A DNA stretch of 64,000 nucleotides from a virus. The stretch is taken from the IMG/VR virus record IMGVR_UViG_3300012954_000010, positions 34,498 through 98,497 of that record. One strand, given 5' to 3'. This document shows, in pieces, positions 16,724-22,791 of the stretch; position 1 is the stretch's first letter; the number at the start of each line of letters is the position of its first letter. A program made the position numbers and the translations under genes. The notes under the pieces are model-generated. The model saw nothing but the letters and a program-made list of their open reading frames with translations. It had not been told where the DNA came from and did not search any database.

Positions 16724-16963
16724 TTATTTAGTTTCAGTTAGATATCCATCTTTAATCTGGGCATGTAAGAATTTACCCATAGATCCATTGTCTCTGAACA
16801 ACACTTTCAGGATCTCTTCTTGTAGTTGTTCGACGAATAGTTCAGTATTTTTAGCAATAAATGAGTATTCTTTACTATTATTGCTATTATACACAATTTT
16901 GACAGTATTATCAACGATTTCAACTGATTTTACAGCTGAACTGTTGAATTTATCGTAAATCAT
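16724..16963 (-). CDS. KTSC-domain protein
   Basis: 79 aa with the full pattern: FNSSAVKSVEI strand, V-KIVYN strand, KEYSF strand, a helix (ELFVEQLQEEILKVL) and the closing NGSMGKFLHAQIKDG, equivalent to the S-x-G-x-F-x-x-x-I end of KTSC domains. Better preserved than the KTSC-like protein at 13597-13833. Likely a small RNA- or protein-binding accessory. Its leader is about 130 nt, T-rich and repetitive (TTTTTTGAGTTTTT twice around a CTTAAAA/TTTTAAG inverted repeat). Confidence 0.7.
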   Translation of the reverse strand: MIYDKFNSSAVKSVEIVDNTVKIVYNSNNSKEYSFIAKNTELFVEQLQEEILKVLFRDNGSMGKFLHAQIKDGYLTETK

Positions 16964-17100
16964 GACGCTTTTGTCTTAAATACGCAAGTGGTTAAATGTT
17001 AAAAAATGAAAAAACTCAAAAATCTTAAAATTTAACTTTTTAAGAATTCTGAAAAACTCAAAAAACGCAAAAAGTGAGATTTCTGTATTTCCATGAATTC

Positions 17101-17156
17101 ATTATAATGGCATTCTGAGGATTTTGGAGGTTTGGGTGTGCCACTTTGAGGACTGG
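17101..17156 (-). promoter_or_regulatory. -10 box with upstream element, KTSC gene
   Basis: TATAAT at 17101-17106 and the element (plus strand TGTGCCACT ttgagg ACTGG) at 17137-17156, 30 nt apart. In this copy the element extends to a hairpin TGTGCCA...TGGCACA. The whole 16964-17298 stretch has no gene; it holds the KTSC leader, this promoter, tandem repeats and an inverted repeat. Confidence 0.5.
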
Positions 17157-17196
17157 CACATTCTCGGTTGACTTTCGATAGGTCGCGTGCTAAGCC

Positions 17197-17240
17197 AGCA
17201 TCTCCAGAGTACCTTTACAGTATCTTCACAGTATCTACAC
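17197..17240 (-). repeat. Four contiguous 11-bp tandem repeats
   Basis: Minus strand units GTGTAGATACT, GTGAAGATACT, GTAAAGGTACT and CTGGAGATGCT follow each other with no gap. One unit per helical turn suggests an array of protein-binding sites, iteron-like. Confidence 0.7.
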
Positions 17241-17243
17241 AGC

Positions 17244-17296
17244 GTACATGGTATATTTTTTTATATATTTCTAATATATTTGGTATCACCATGTAC
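17244..17296. repeat. AT-rich inverted repeat
   Basis: GTACATGGT and ACCATGTAC (9 of 9 bases) flank 35 bp that is almost only A and T. It is adjacent to the 11-bp tandem repeats; together they could be an origin, operator or terminator-like element. Confidence 0.65.
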
Positions 17297-17298
17297 AA

Positions 17299-17532
17299 TC
17301 ACTTAAATCCCTTACTATCACTGGCGCGGACAGGAGGCAAATCATTAACAATTACATGTGACAGGTGCTTAGTCTTTGACCAACCGAACCAGTATGATCT
17401 CATCTGTTCATAGTCATCAAATGTAAGTGTTTTTTTGTTCTTAAACACTACTGTGTAAGTGTGTCTATCATACAATCCATCACTTGTTTGAGTGTAGTAT
17501 TGTGGATCAGAGGGTTGGATCAATTGTGTCAT
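17299..17532 (-). CDS. Small hypothetical protein
   Basis: 77 aa, beta-rich (HTYTVVFKNKKTLTFDDYE...). The DDYEQMRSYWFGWS stretch is aromatic. No family recognised. It overlaps the end of the preceding gene by 26 nt, last in a four-gene overlapping chain from 18037. Confidence 0.65.
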   Translation of the reverse strand: MTQLIQPSDPQYYTQTSDGLYDRHTYTVVFKNKKTLTFDDYEQMRSYWFGWSKTKHLSHVIVNDLPPVRASDSKGFK

Positions 17533-17746
17533 CGTATTTGGATGCTCGTTTACCTTTGTATACTAGATCATCATAGTCACGAGGGAAACAACAAACTAGT
17601 ATGTGATCTTTCTTATGTTGTGATAGACCATCGAGTCTAGGTTTAGTTCCTATCTCTATTGTGACATACTCATCACATGAGAAATAGACCCATCCTTCTA
17701 ACTCTTTCCATACAACATAGTCATTTACTTGCGGTTTGTATGTCAT
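17507..17746 (-). CDS. Small conserved-looking hypothetical protein
   Basis: 79 aa from ATG at 17746, which overlaps the TGA of the membrane-protein gene before it. An ATG 18 nt earlier is less likely because of that coupling. The sequence VNDYVVWKELEGWVYF then EYVTIEIG and HKKDHILVCC suggests a small beta-barrel (SH3-like) fold. I recall similar cyanophage proteins without a function. Confidence 0.65.
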   Translation of the reverse strand: MTYKPQVNDYVVWKELEGWVYFSCDEYVTIEIGTKPRLDGLSQHKKDHILVCCFPRDYDDLVYKGKRASKYDDTIDPTL

Positions 17747-17889
17747 GGGTGTAATGACTTCCATACTGCTTCAATGTGCATGTTACCTTTAATGTATCCA
17801 CTTACTATGATAGTAATAGTGAATAAGAATACTGCTACTAGTGATAGTACGAGTGGTACTGTTGGGTTAGCATTAGTATTGTTCGCCAT
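17743..17889 (-). CDS. Small membrane protein, single helix
   Basis: 48 aa with one clear membrane segment (VPLVLSLVAVFLFTITIIV, residues about 11-30) and a short C-terminal tail. The start lies inside the end of the previous small membrane protein (17-nt overlap). Such paired short membrane proteins resemble holin/antiholin or superinfection-exclusion peptides, but nothing proves it. Confidence 0.65.
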   Translation of the reverse strand: MANNTNANPTVPLVLSLVAVFLFTITIIVSGYIKGNMHIEAVWKSLHP

Positions 17890-18037
17890 CTTTTGCTTTA
17901 GCGGCGCTGTGTACTGTTTCGACTACTGTGTATATCATTTCAGTAGTGGGCGACATGTTGGTGGTCACAATGATCAGACCAGCAACAGCGATGATGGCAG
18001 ATGTCCACCAATAGTGCTTTGTGATCAGGGTCGTCAT
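17873..18037 (-). CDS. Small membrane protein, single helix
   Basis: 54 aa from ATG at 18037. Membrane segment WWTSAIIAVAGLIIVTT (about residues 10-27) then a polar tail. First gene after its own promoter, leader about 15 nt without a strong ribosome site. Partner of the overlapping 48-aa membrane protein; role unknown. Confidence 0.65.
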   Translation of the reverse strand: MTTLITKHYWWTSAIIAVAGLIIVTTNMSPTTEMIYTVVETVHSAAKAKDGEQY

Positions 18038-18058
18038 GATGTAGTGTCGTATAGGTAT

Positions 18059-18088
18059 ATTATACCATAGATGGGTCAACTGTGTCGA
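18059..18088 (-). promoter_or_regulatory. Sigma70-type promoter
   Basis: TCGACA, 18-nt spacer, TATAAT. It overlaps the last codons of the preceding gene and drives the membrane-protein unit. Confidence 0.7.
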
Positions 18089-18270
18089 ACATATCGTTGA
18101 ATCCTGACTCCACCAGTCAGTGGGTCAGTCAATGGTACACTGGTGTGACACATCAATTTGTAGTCTCGTGGTTTAAGGTTGGATCGTTCGATCTGGTCAA
18201 CAGCATGGTCAAAACACATGAACCATGATAGATTGAATTTGTCTGTTCGTGGTTCGAGACGCCATGGCAT
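18076..18270 (-). CDS. Hypothetical protein, start uncertain
   Basis: 64 aa from ATG at 18270 (MPWRLEPRTDKFNLSW...). The same frame stays open back to 18543, over the whole AbrB-like gene, where it would encode a Ser/Thr/Lys-rich segment. GVKHTRCKDTDLFPVRS, just before the ATG and past the AbrB stop, looks protein-like, so the real product may begin earlier, by an unusual start or by joining the AbrB frame through a +1 shift. No family recognised. Confidence 0.5.
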   Translation of the reverse strand: MPWRLEPRTDKFNLSWFMCFDHAVDQIERSNLKPRDYKLMCHTSVPLTDPLTGGVRIQRYVRHS

Positions 18271-18334
18271 ACTCCTCACTGGAAATAGATCTGTGTCTTT
18301 GCATCGAGTATGCTTAACACCACGATCTTTTGTT

Positions 18335-18559
18335 TTAGAACCACTTACCTTTCGTTTTGAGGAAGTCTTTTGTTGTGTGGCGAGTGATTTCAGGTTCTTG
18401 TCCAGACTTTGTTGTGTCTTGGATGATGATACTGTCGCCTTCGACTTTCCACTCGACTTCTGTACCCGCTTGCCACTGGAGTTCTTGGAGGATGTAGTGC
18501 GGGATCGTGATGTAGAGGTCTTTCGTGTCGTCATACTGTTCAATCTTGAATGTATCCAT
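18335..18559 (-). CDS. AbrB/MazE-like DNA-binding or antitoxin-type protein
   Basis: 74 aa. DLYITIPHYILQELQW, then AGTEVEWKVEGDSIII, is the swapped-hairpin pattern of AbrB/MazE/SpoVT domains (I-T-I-P, a short helix, a G-x-x-V-x-W strand). Such dimers bind DNA, often as antitoxin or transition-state regulators, and small single-domain versions are common in cyanophages. No toxin gene is adjacent; the HicA-like gene is 4 kb away. Start overlaps the peptidase gene by 20 nt. Confidence 0.7.
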   Translation of the reverse strand: MDTFKIEQYDDTKDLYITIPHYILQELQWQAGTEVEWKVEGDSIIIQDTTKSGQEPEITRHTTKDFLKTKGKWF

Positions 18560-19226
18560 TCTCAGTTAACCATTTGCGAGTGAGTGGTGTCGGTTCATAT
18601 TCTGTCCACATGGACCCACGAGCACATGCCTGGAGTGCTTTCATAGTCATGTCCTCTGTACGACCTGCCCATTGTGCTTCCGCTTCCCATGGTACAGCAG
18701 ATGCGGGATAGGTGCGCTCTGCCATGACACGCCAGATCATAGGGACATCTTCCTCTGGTTTGATAATAGCAATTAAACTATTATCAATGGTGCCTGCCAT
18801 ACAGTCCTGAGCAGCGTGCCATCCTTCATGTCGCATCAATTGCATCAATACATGTGGTTCATTCATGTATCTCTTATTGAGATATACATTGTTACTCACA
18901 GTATGATACACACCACGATGCATGATGGGAAAGTATCGTGAGTCAGCAAGATATACTTTGATGCCAATCTGATTCATTGTCATCAACATATTGTTGAACT
19001 CATTGGCATGACGAGTGAATCGTTCTGGGTTATCATACTGTGAACTAATGTCCAACAGTGAGAACACTTCATCTACATCCTTCTTGCATTCTCGTACAAG
19101 CATACAACCCATTGAGTCCATGCTATTGTATCCTTGGGTGATTTTATCCTCACCTGCATTGACACTGGTAGTACCTAGTAGTAGTGCTGCTGCGATTGTG
19201 TTAAACAGTCTGATCCGATGTGCCAT
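18540..19226 (-). CDS. Exported HExxH zinc metallopeptidase-like protein
   Basis: 228 aa. Residues 1-24 form a signal peptide (basic start, IAAALLLGTTSVNA, then cleavage). LMRHEGWHAAQDC contains HEGWH (residues 133-137), the zinc-binding HExxH of gluzincin/metzincin-like peptidases; E181 or E183 in VPWEAEAQW could be the third ligand. Cysteines at 41, 47, 142 and further on could form disulfides, fitting a periplasmic location. Substrate unknown; cell-envelope or surface-layer proteins are plausible for a phage. I recall related proteins in other cyanophages. Confidence 0.7.
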   Translation of the reverse strand: MAHRIRLFNTIAAALLLGTTSVNAGEDKITQGYNSMDSMGCMLVRECKKDVDEVFSLLDISSQYDNPERFTRHANEFNNMLMTMNQIGIKVYLADSRYFPIMHRGVYHTVSNNVYLNKRYMNEPHVLMQLMRHEGWHAAQDCMAGTIDNSLIAIIKPEEDVPMIWRVMAERTYPASAVPWEAEAQWAGRTEDMTMKALQACARGSMWTEYEPTPLTRKWLTENGYIQD

Positions 19227-19368
19227 AGTGATAAGTATAATTCAAGAATGCATTGATGTTTGGTTTAACTCCGAGTGACAAGCAGCACTCATACCATGAG
19301 TCAAAGTCCGTCTGGAGTGTCTTGCTCAGAGCAATTTGGACATAGTTTTTTGATGGTGTTGATGTCAT
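19201..19368 (-). CDS. Possible small protein, overlapping frame
   Basis: 55 aa from ATG at 19368. The second half (DFDSWYECCLSLGVKPN then a tyrosine-rich tail) occupies the otherwise empty gap between the CPNC protein and the peptidase. It overlaps the former by 68 nt and the latter by 26 nt. The heavy overlap makes the start doubtful. Confidence 0.4.
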   Translation of the reverse strand: MTSTPSKNYVQIALSKTLQTDFDSWYECCLSLGVKPNINAFLNYTYHYGTSDQTV

Positions 19369-19468
19369 GTAGGATTTTCTCTGCGAGTGCTTTGTCACCA
19401 TCGGCATACGCTTTCATGTAATTAAGTACAAGAGAGCGTAGTTGCTCCTTAAGTTGTGAGTTCGTCAT
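19301..19468 (-). CDS. Small helical protein with CPNC knuckle
   Basis: 55 aa (MTNSQLKEQLRSLVLNYMK...), helical, ending KKLCPNCSEQDTPDGL. One CxxC pair could bind metal in a dimer. ATG start overlaps the 74-aa gene by 20 nt; good phage-like codons. A longer overlapping frame in the same DNA (19201-19368) competes only for its last third. Confidence 0.6.
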   Translation of the reverse strand: MTNSQLKEQLRSLVLNYMKAYADGDKALAEKILHDINTIKKLCPNCSEQDTPDGL

Positions 19469-19673
19469 ACAGTGCTACGAGTTCGTCACTATTGTAAAAG
19501 TGAGTTTGCTCGTTTATATAGTTGTTGGGGTCCAACCACTCAAACCACTCATCAGCAAAACAAATAGCATCATCAGTGCGATTGTCAGCGATCAGTTCAC
19601 GAAACCGTTCTACTACCCACTCACAGATAGCATCACGGTTCTCAGAGATTTGCAGAGCGAATTCGTTGTTCAT
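19449..19673 (-). CDS. Small acidic hypothetical protein
   Basis: 74 aa, acidic and tryptophan-rich (ENRDAICEWVVERFREL, then FADEWFEWLDPNN). Helical; no cysteine cluster or membrane segment. Start overlaps the preceding gene by 4 nt (ATGA). No family recognised. Confidence 0.65.
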   Translation of the reverse strand: MNNEFALQISENRDAICEWVVERFRELIADNRTDDAICFADEWFEWLDPNNYINEQTHFYNSDELVALYDELTT

Positions 19674-19963
19674 TGCTTGTTAAGAGTGAGTTGGTTGTTC
19701 AGGTGGTCGTAGGAGACAAACTCTGTCCCTCGGGGCAGAGACTCAATGATAGCACGAGTGAACTCAAGAGTAAAGCGTGACTGGTATTTCCAGAACAAAC
19801 GATACAATTTGTTATGTGGTTCAACAATGGTGTCCACTCGCACAGTATACTCACCACGAGTGTATCGTGCTGGGAATGGCATCAGCAGTTCTTTGACATG
19901 ACTGACAACAACAGGAGAGCAGCGTTGCTGCTTGTTGACTTGATTACCTAAACGCAAACTCAT
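19670..19963 (-). CDS. Hypothetical protein
   Basis: 97 aa, basic (pI probably above 9), with beta-strand-like YTRGEYTVRVDTIVEP and LFWKYQSRFTLEFTRA, then EFVSYDHLNNQLTL. It overlaps both neighbours by 4 nt (ATGA), showing coupled translation. No known motif. Confidence 0.65.
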   Translation of the reverse strand: MSLRLGNQVNKQQRCSPVVVSHVKELLMPFPARYTRGEYTVRVDTIVEPHNKLYRLFWKYQSRFTLEFTRAIIESLPRGTEFVSYDHLNNQLTLNKQ

Positions 19964-20202
19964 TTTACAAATACCTCTTTGTTGAATTCTTTAGTAAGAT
20001 CTACTGTCTGTTTGAGTAGATTGCAGATATGAATCACATAGTCTGCTTCATTGTCATCCATGCCACGCTCAAAGTCGAAGTCATAGGATGCGTCCCAATC
20101 GGGTGTGCCATCCATCTTAACAGGTGCTCCGTACATATATCCATCTTCTTCCATCGCATATGCGTTGCCGTCAGCAACAATGTAGAAATCTGGGGCGTTC
20201 AT
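19960..20202 (-). CDS. Small acidic hypothetical protein
   Basis: 80 aa, very acidic in the middle (DGTPDWDASYDFDFERG) with a helical C-terminus. First gene after the promoter at 20232-20260, leading a coupled chain (80, 97, 74, 55 aa, then the peptidase and the AbrB-like regulator). I recall similar unnamed proteins in cyanophages. Confidence 0.65.
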   Translation of the reverse strand: MNAPDFYIVADGNAYAMEEDGYMYGAPVKMDGTPDWDASYDFDFERGMDDNEADYVIHICNLLKQTVDLTKEFNKEVFVK

Positions 20203-20231
20203 GGTTGGTAAGTGTGAGTTGGTATGATAGT

Positions 20232-20260
20232 ATTTTATAAAAGAAATGAGCGTTTGTCAA
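20232..20260 (-). promoter_or_regulatory. Sigma70-type promoter
   Basis: TTGACA, 17-nt spacer, TAAAAT. It overlaps the end of the 139-aa gene and drives the chain starting at 20202. Confidence 0.7.
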
Positions 20261-20676
20261 CTCATGTAGAGATAACCTCCCGCCCAATCAGCAACTTCAA
20301 GACAACGCTCGCGGGATTCTTCATTCAAAAGATTGTAGCGAACATATTTGGCAGGTCCTTTCCAACCTGCTGGTTTGTAGACATCACCAGTGTTACGATC
20401 GATGAATGCATGTACAGACTGAGAACCACTAGAGTCCTTCATGATAAGTTTGTAATACTTACGACCTTTGTCAAGGTAGAAGTCATAATCAGCATTGCCT
20501 GCCTGGAGAGAATCGATCTGAGACTGGTGATAGTCAATGCTATGCTGTTGAGTAGCATTAGCAAGAGAACGCTTCTGACTACGGATGCTATACTCAATGA
20601 AGTCGGTAAGCAATGCCATGCACAGTTCGTGACTGTGTTGGGTAACTTGTGATTGTTGAGCAGTTGCGGTGGTCAT
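20257..20676 (-). CDS. Conserved cyanophage protein (HAFID..GDVYKPAGWK family)
   Basis: 139 aa from ATG at 20676. The C-terminal half KYYKLIMKD, SVHAFIDRNTGDVYKPAGWK, and RERCLEVADWAGGYLY is a block I recall as widely conserved in T4-like cyanophages, without a known function. The N-terminal half is helical and Gln-rich. It has its own promoter and the shared leader TATACACAACACAGAACG. Confidence 0.75.
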   Translation of the reverse strand: MTTATAQQSQVTQHSHELCMALLTDFIEYSIRSQKRSLANATQQHSIDYHQSQIDSLQAGNADYDFYLDKGRKYYKLIMKDSSGSQSVHAFIDRNTGDVYKPAGWKGPAKYVRYNLLNEESRERCLEVADWAGGYLYMS

Positions 20677-20703
20677 GATGCGTTCTGTGTTGTGTATACA
20701 GTT

Positions 20704-20731
20704 ATTATAACGGTCAGTTGAGCAGTGCCAA
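20704..20731 (-). promoter_or_regulatory. Sigma70-type promoter
   Basis: TTGGCA, 16-nt spacer, TATAAT. The -35 lies in the last codons of the 49-aa gene. Leader resembles those at 13574 and 14905. Confidence 0.65.
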
Positions 20732-20863
20732 CACCTCAGGTGACAGTTCCTCAACTGTCCACTGGTCGCTCAGGTCAGGGATGTCATCATCCCAATCTAC
20801 CTCAGCAGAATCAATCAGGTCAAGCAGTTTACGATCGAGCAGAACTTCAGCAACGGTAGTCAT
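20714..20863 (-). CDS. Short acidic protein
   Basis: 49 aa, strongly acidic (AEVDWDDDIPDLSDQW, then VEELSPEVLALLN). ATG overlaps the stop of the membrane protein upstream (ATGA). Two leucine-rich amphipathic helices flank an Asp cluster. No family recognised. Confidence 0.6.
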   Translation of the reverse strand: MTTVAEVLLDRKLLDLIDSAEVDWDDDIPDLSDQWTVEELSPEVLALLN

Positions 20864-21069
20864 AGTAATTTGGAGAGACTAATGAACAGTAGAAAAGTGA
20901 GCATGATTACCACATCATACGATTTAGTGCGTATGAAATATGGCAGGGAGACTAGATCTCCTATAAAGTGGAGTGCGACTCCACCAATTACGCTAACATG
21001 TAACACAACAAAGTATGCTACAACTACACACGCACTGCCTGCAATGCGTAGATTGACATCATAAGTCAT
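20860..21069 (-). CDS. Small integral membrane protein
   Basis: 69 aa with two probable membrane helices: IAGSACVVVAYFVVLHVSV (about 8-26) and, after VSLPYFIRTKSYD, VVIMLTFLLFISLS (about 53-66). The PYFIRTKSYDVVIML core is one I recall from several cyanophage small membrane proteins. Function unknown; inner membrane by analogy. Coupled with both neighbours by ATGA overlaps. Confidence 0.7.
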   Translation of the reverse strand: MTYDVNLRIAGSACVVVAYFVVLHVSVIGGVALHFIGDLVSLPYFIRTKSYDVVIMLTFLLFISLSKLL

Positions 21070-21287
21070 GGGCGAACAACCACATCAGCAGGGACACGAG
21101 AGACTGTGTAACGACGGATCTGACTGCCATACTCACGCCATGCCTCTACAGTCTCGTTCACGATGCGATTGTGTTGACGATCCATACCCTTAGCAGTCTT
21201 ACACTTACGCTCCTTACGGAAATAGATGATGGGATGCTGGGGTGACTCGAAAGTGTCGATCTCGATCTTGTAGTGGGAGTAGGTCAT
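21066..21287 (-). CDS. Small basic hypothetical protein
   Basis: 73 aa from ATG at 21287 (MTYSHYKIEIDTFES...). Basic, with a beta start and helix IVNETVEAWREYG. A longer in-frame start at 21353 would overlap the preceding gene more and is less likely. No family recognised. Confidence 0.6.
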   Translation of the reverse strand: MTYSHYKIEIDTFESPQHPIIYFRKERKCKTAKGMDRQHNRIVNETVEAWREYGSQIRRYTVSRVPADVVVRP

Positions 21288-21319
21288 GACCTGTGTTTCG
21301 CTGACTCCGTTAGTATAGG

Positions 21320-21577
21320 TCAGGTGGCGTCGTTGAGGGCATTGGATAGACACTCCTGTAAGTGTCCCTCAAGTGCAACATCATTCACATTGTGACGAAT
21401 TGCAAACGATTGACTGTCATGTCGGTTCATAGACCACATACTATCAATCAGGAACCTAATCTGATCTGTATTCAGTTCAATCTGTAATGTGATAGGTTTG
21501 GGTCTTACAGGAAGTTCAACACCGAAGGTGTGAGCGGACGCAAGATCTGCATCGCTGTATAAGGGGTCGTTTGACAT
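21320..21577 (-). CDS. Small hypothetical protein
   Basis: 85 aa. The pattern ITLQIELNTDQIRFLIDSMW then a helical C-terminus (HLQECLSNALND) suggests a strand followed by helices. The first 24 codons are shared with the end of the 94-aa gene in another frame (73-nt overlap), long even for this block. Function unknown. Confidence 0.6.
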   Translation of the reverse strand: MSNDPLYSDADLASAHTFGVELPVRPKPITLQIELNTDQIRFLIDSMWSMNRHDSQSFAIRHNVNDVALEGHLQECLSNALNDAT

Positions 21578-21789
21578 AGTTCTACTGGGTCGTTACCCAT
21601 GCGCTTTGCATTAATGGGTGGATAGAATTGTTTGCTTTTTTTGTGGTAGAATCCCCAAATTGTAGAAACAGATGCACTGTTAAAAATGTATTCACGATGA
21701 TGGCGCAACCATATAGCAATAACACCGCGTTTGTGTTCCTTAAATTCATAAGAGTATCCATCTGGTGGTTTATGAGTGAATTCTATCAT
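21505..21789 (-). CDS. Conserved cyanophage protein (STIWGFY..TPYTAM family)
   Basis: 94 aa from ATG at 21789. GYSYEFKEHKRGVIAIWL, VSTIWGFYHKK and TTPYTAMQ are blocks I recall from an unnamed cyanophage family. Basic, beta-rich N-terminus. It overlaps the preceding gene by 4 nt and the next by 73 nt. Function unknown. Confidence 0.65.
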   Translation of the reverse strand: MIEFTHKPPDGYSYEFKEHKRGVIAIWLRHHREYIFNSASVSTIWGFYHKKSKQFYPPINAKRMGNDPVELCQTTPYTAMQILRPLTPSVLNFL

Positions 21790-22037
21790 GTGACACAAGC
21801 AAATGGGGATCCGTGTACAGGTTGTGTGTGGAAATCAGTGACACTGTATCCATAACCATGAATACGAGAGTTTGCTTCCTCACGCAATGCCTTACGAGTG
21901 ATTATAGACCGAGAGATGGTCTCGATGCCATAATATTTGACATGCTTAACAATAAAGTTAGGAGACACATGTCCGTCTGCCGTCATGCATGGATAGAAAT
22001 CCACTACCATGTGACCTTCAGGTGACTTGAGTTGCAT
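21786..22037 (-). CDS. Small hypothetical protein
   Basis: 83 aa, basic, with VVDFYPCMTADGHVSPN and a C-terminal beta part (HGYGYSVTDFHTQ). First gene after the terminator/promoter element at 22061-22114. No family recognised. Confidence 0.6.
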   Translation of the reverse strand: MQLKSPEGHMVVDFYPCMTADGHVSPNFIVKHVKYYGIETISRSIITRKALREEANSRIHGYGYSVTDFHTQPVHGSPFACVT

Positions 22038-22060
22038 GGGGTTGTTCGCTTGACTCTTCT

Positions 22061-22066
22061 AATATA
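22061..22066 (-). promoter_or_regulatory. -10-like TATATT at set distance from upstream element
   Basis: TATATT lies 28 nt from the upstream element at 22095-22114 and 24 nt before the ATG of the 83-aa gene. A terminator sits between element and box. Confidence 0.4.
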
Positions 22067-22070
22067 CATG

Positions 22071-22093
22071 AAAAAGGGGCGGTTGCCCACCCC
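22071..22093 (-). terminator. Rho-independent terminator with GNRA-type loop
   Basis: GGGGTGG-GCAA-CCGCCCC stem-loop then five T on the minus strand, ending the unit of the 59-, 111- and 57-aa genes. Confidence 0.85.
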
Positions 22094-22094
22094 T

Positions 22095-22114
22095 TGTGCC
22101 ACTAAATCAACTGT
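22095..22114 (-). promoter_or_regulatory. ACAGT-N6-AGTGGCACA element copy
   Basis: Plus strand TGTGCCACT aaatca ACTGT. It directly follows the stop of the 57-aa gene and precedes the terminator. Confidence 0.5.
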
Positions 22115-22280
22115 CACTCATACAAGGGATGACATCGATAGGACCTGTTACCTTTGGATCGTTCTCTAGATGTTTAATGAAATTACAAATGTCATCTAGA
22201 TCATACATTACAACACGCTGTTGTGCTGAGTAACCTTTCTTCTTTAGTTTTTTCCAAGTAATAGCGTACTTCTCAATCAA
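22107..22280 (-). CDS. Small basic protein with TTG start
   Basis: 57 aa (MIEKYAITWKKLKKKG...). No ATG is available; the TTG overlaps the TGA of the 111-aa gene (TTGA). The lysine-rich helix and MYDLDDICNFIKHLEN suggest a small folded helical protein. The terminator and regulatory element follow. Function unknown. Confidence 0.55.
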   Translation of the reverse strand: MIEKYAITWKKLKKKGYSAQQRVVMYDLDDICNFIKHLENDPKVTGPIDVIPCMSDS

Positions 22281-22612
22281 AGTGATGAACCTCGTTGGAA
22301 CTTGGCGATGTCTGCCAGTGTGATTCTAGCAGCATAGTTATATGATTTACTGCCATCATCATGCTCTGTAACATCCTGCTGTGCTGCCAAGTGACCATAT
22401 GCGTCATCAAATGCATCAGCAGGACGGTGACCCTGCATCAGATCATACAAATCAGATGCTTTATCAAGTTCCTTACGATGATAATCAATGTTATCTTGAA
22501 TTGCCATCAGCATCTGCTCATAGCAAGCGCGAGCATCTAGAGTATCATCATTAAGATAATCATCAACACACTCTTGCATACGCTTATTTCTCTGTTGTGA
22601 ATAAGATTCCAT
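22277..22612 (-). CDS. Hypothetical helical protein
   Basis: 111 aa, acidic, predicted mostly helical (NKRMQECVDDYLND; NIDYHRKELDKASDLYDLM). I recall similar short cyanophage proteins with a YH-KELEK helix. Good ribosome site (AGGAG); its ATG shares one base with the stop of the preceding gene. Function unknown. Confidence 0.7.
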   Translation of the reverse strand: MESYSQQRNKRMQECVDDYLNDDTLDARACYEQMLMAIQDNIDYHRKELDKASDLYDLMQGHRPADAFDDAYGHLAAQQDVTEHDDGSKSYNYAARITLADIAKFQRGSSL

Positions 22613-22791
22613 TAATAAAACTCCTGGTTACGGCGTGAATCCAAGTATGCGAGGATTTCTCCGCGCCATTCGAGTAACTCATGATAACATAGTTGCTCAT
22701 GTGCATCTTCTCTCAGTTCATGGTCTGGTTTGAGGACACTCTCATAGAATAGATTGAATGCATCTCTGCGCTTTTGTGATTTAGTCTCCAT
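22612..22791 (-). CDS. Small helical protein
   Basis: 59 aa (METKSQKRRDAFNLFYES...), charged helices and no cysteine motif beyond one Cys. The preceding TTTACA, 16-nt spacer, TAAAAT ends two bases before the ATG, so the transcript may be leaderless. Overlaps the next ATG by one base (TAATG). Confidence 0.6.
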   Translation of the reverse strand: METKSQKRRDAFNLFYESVLKPDHELREDAHEQLCYHELLEWRGEILAYLDSRRNQEFY

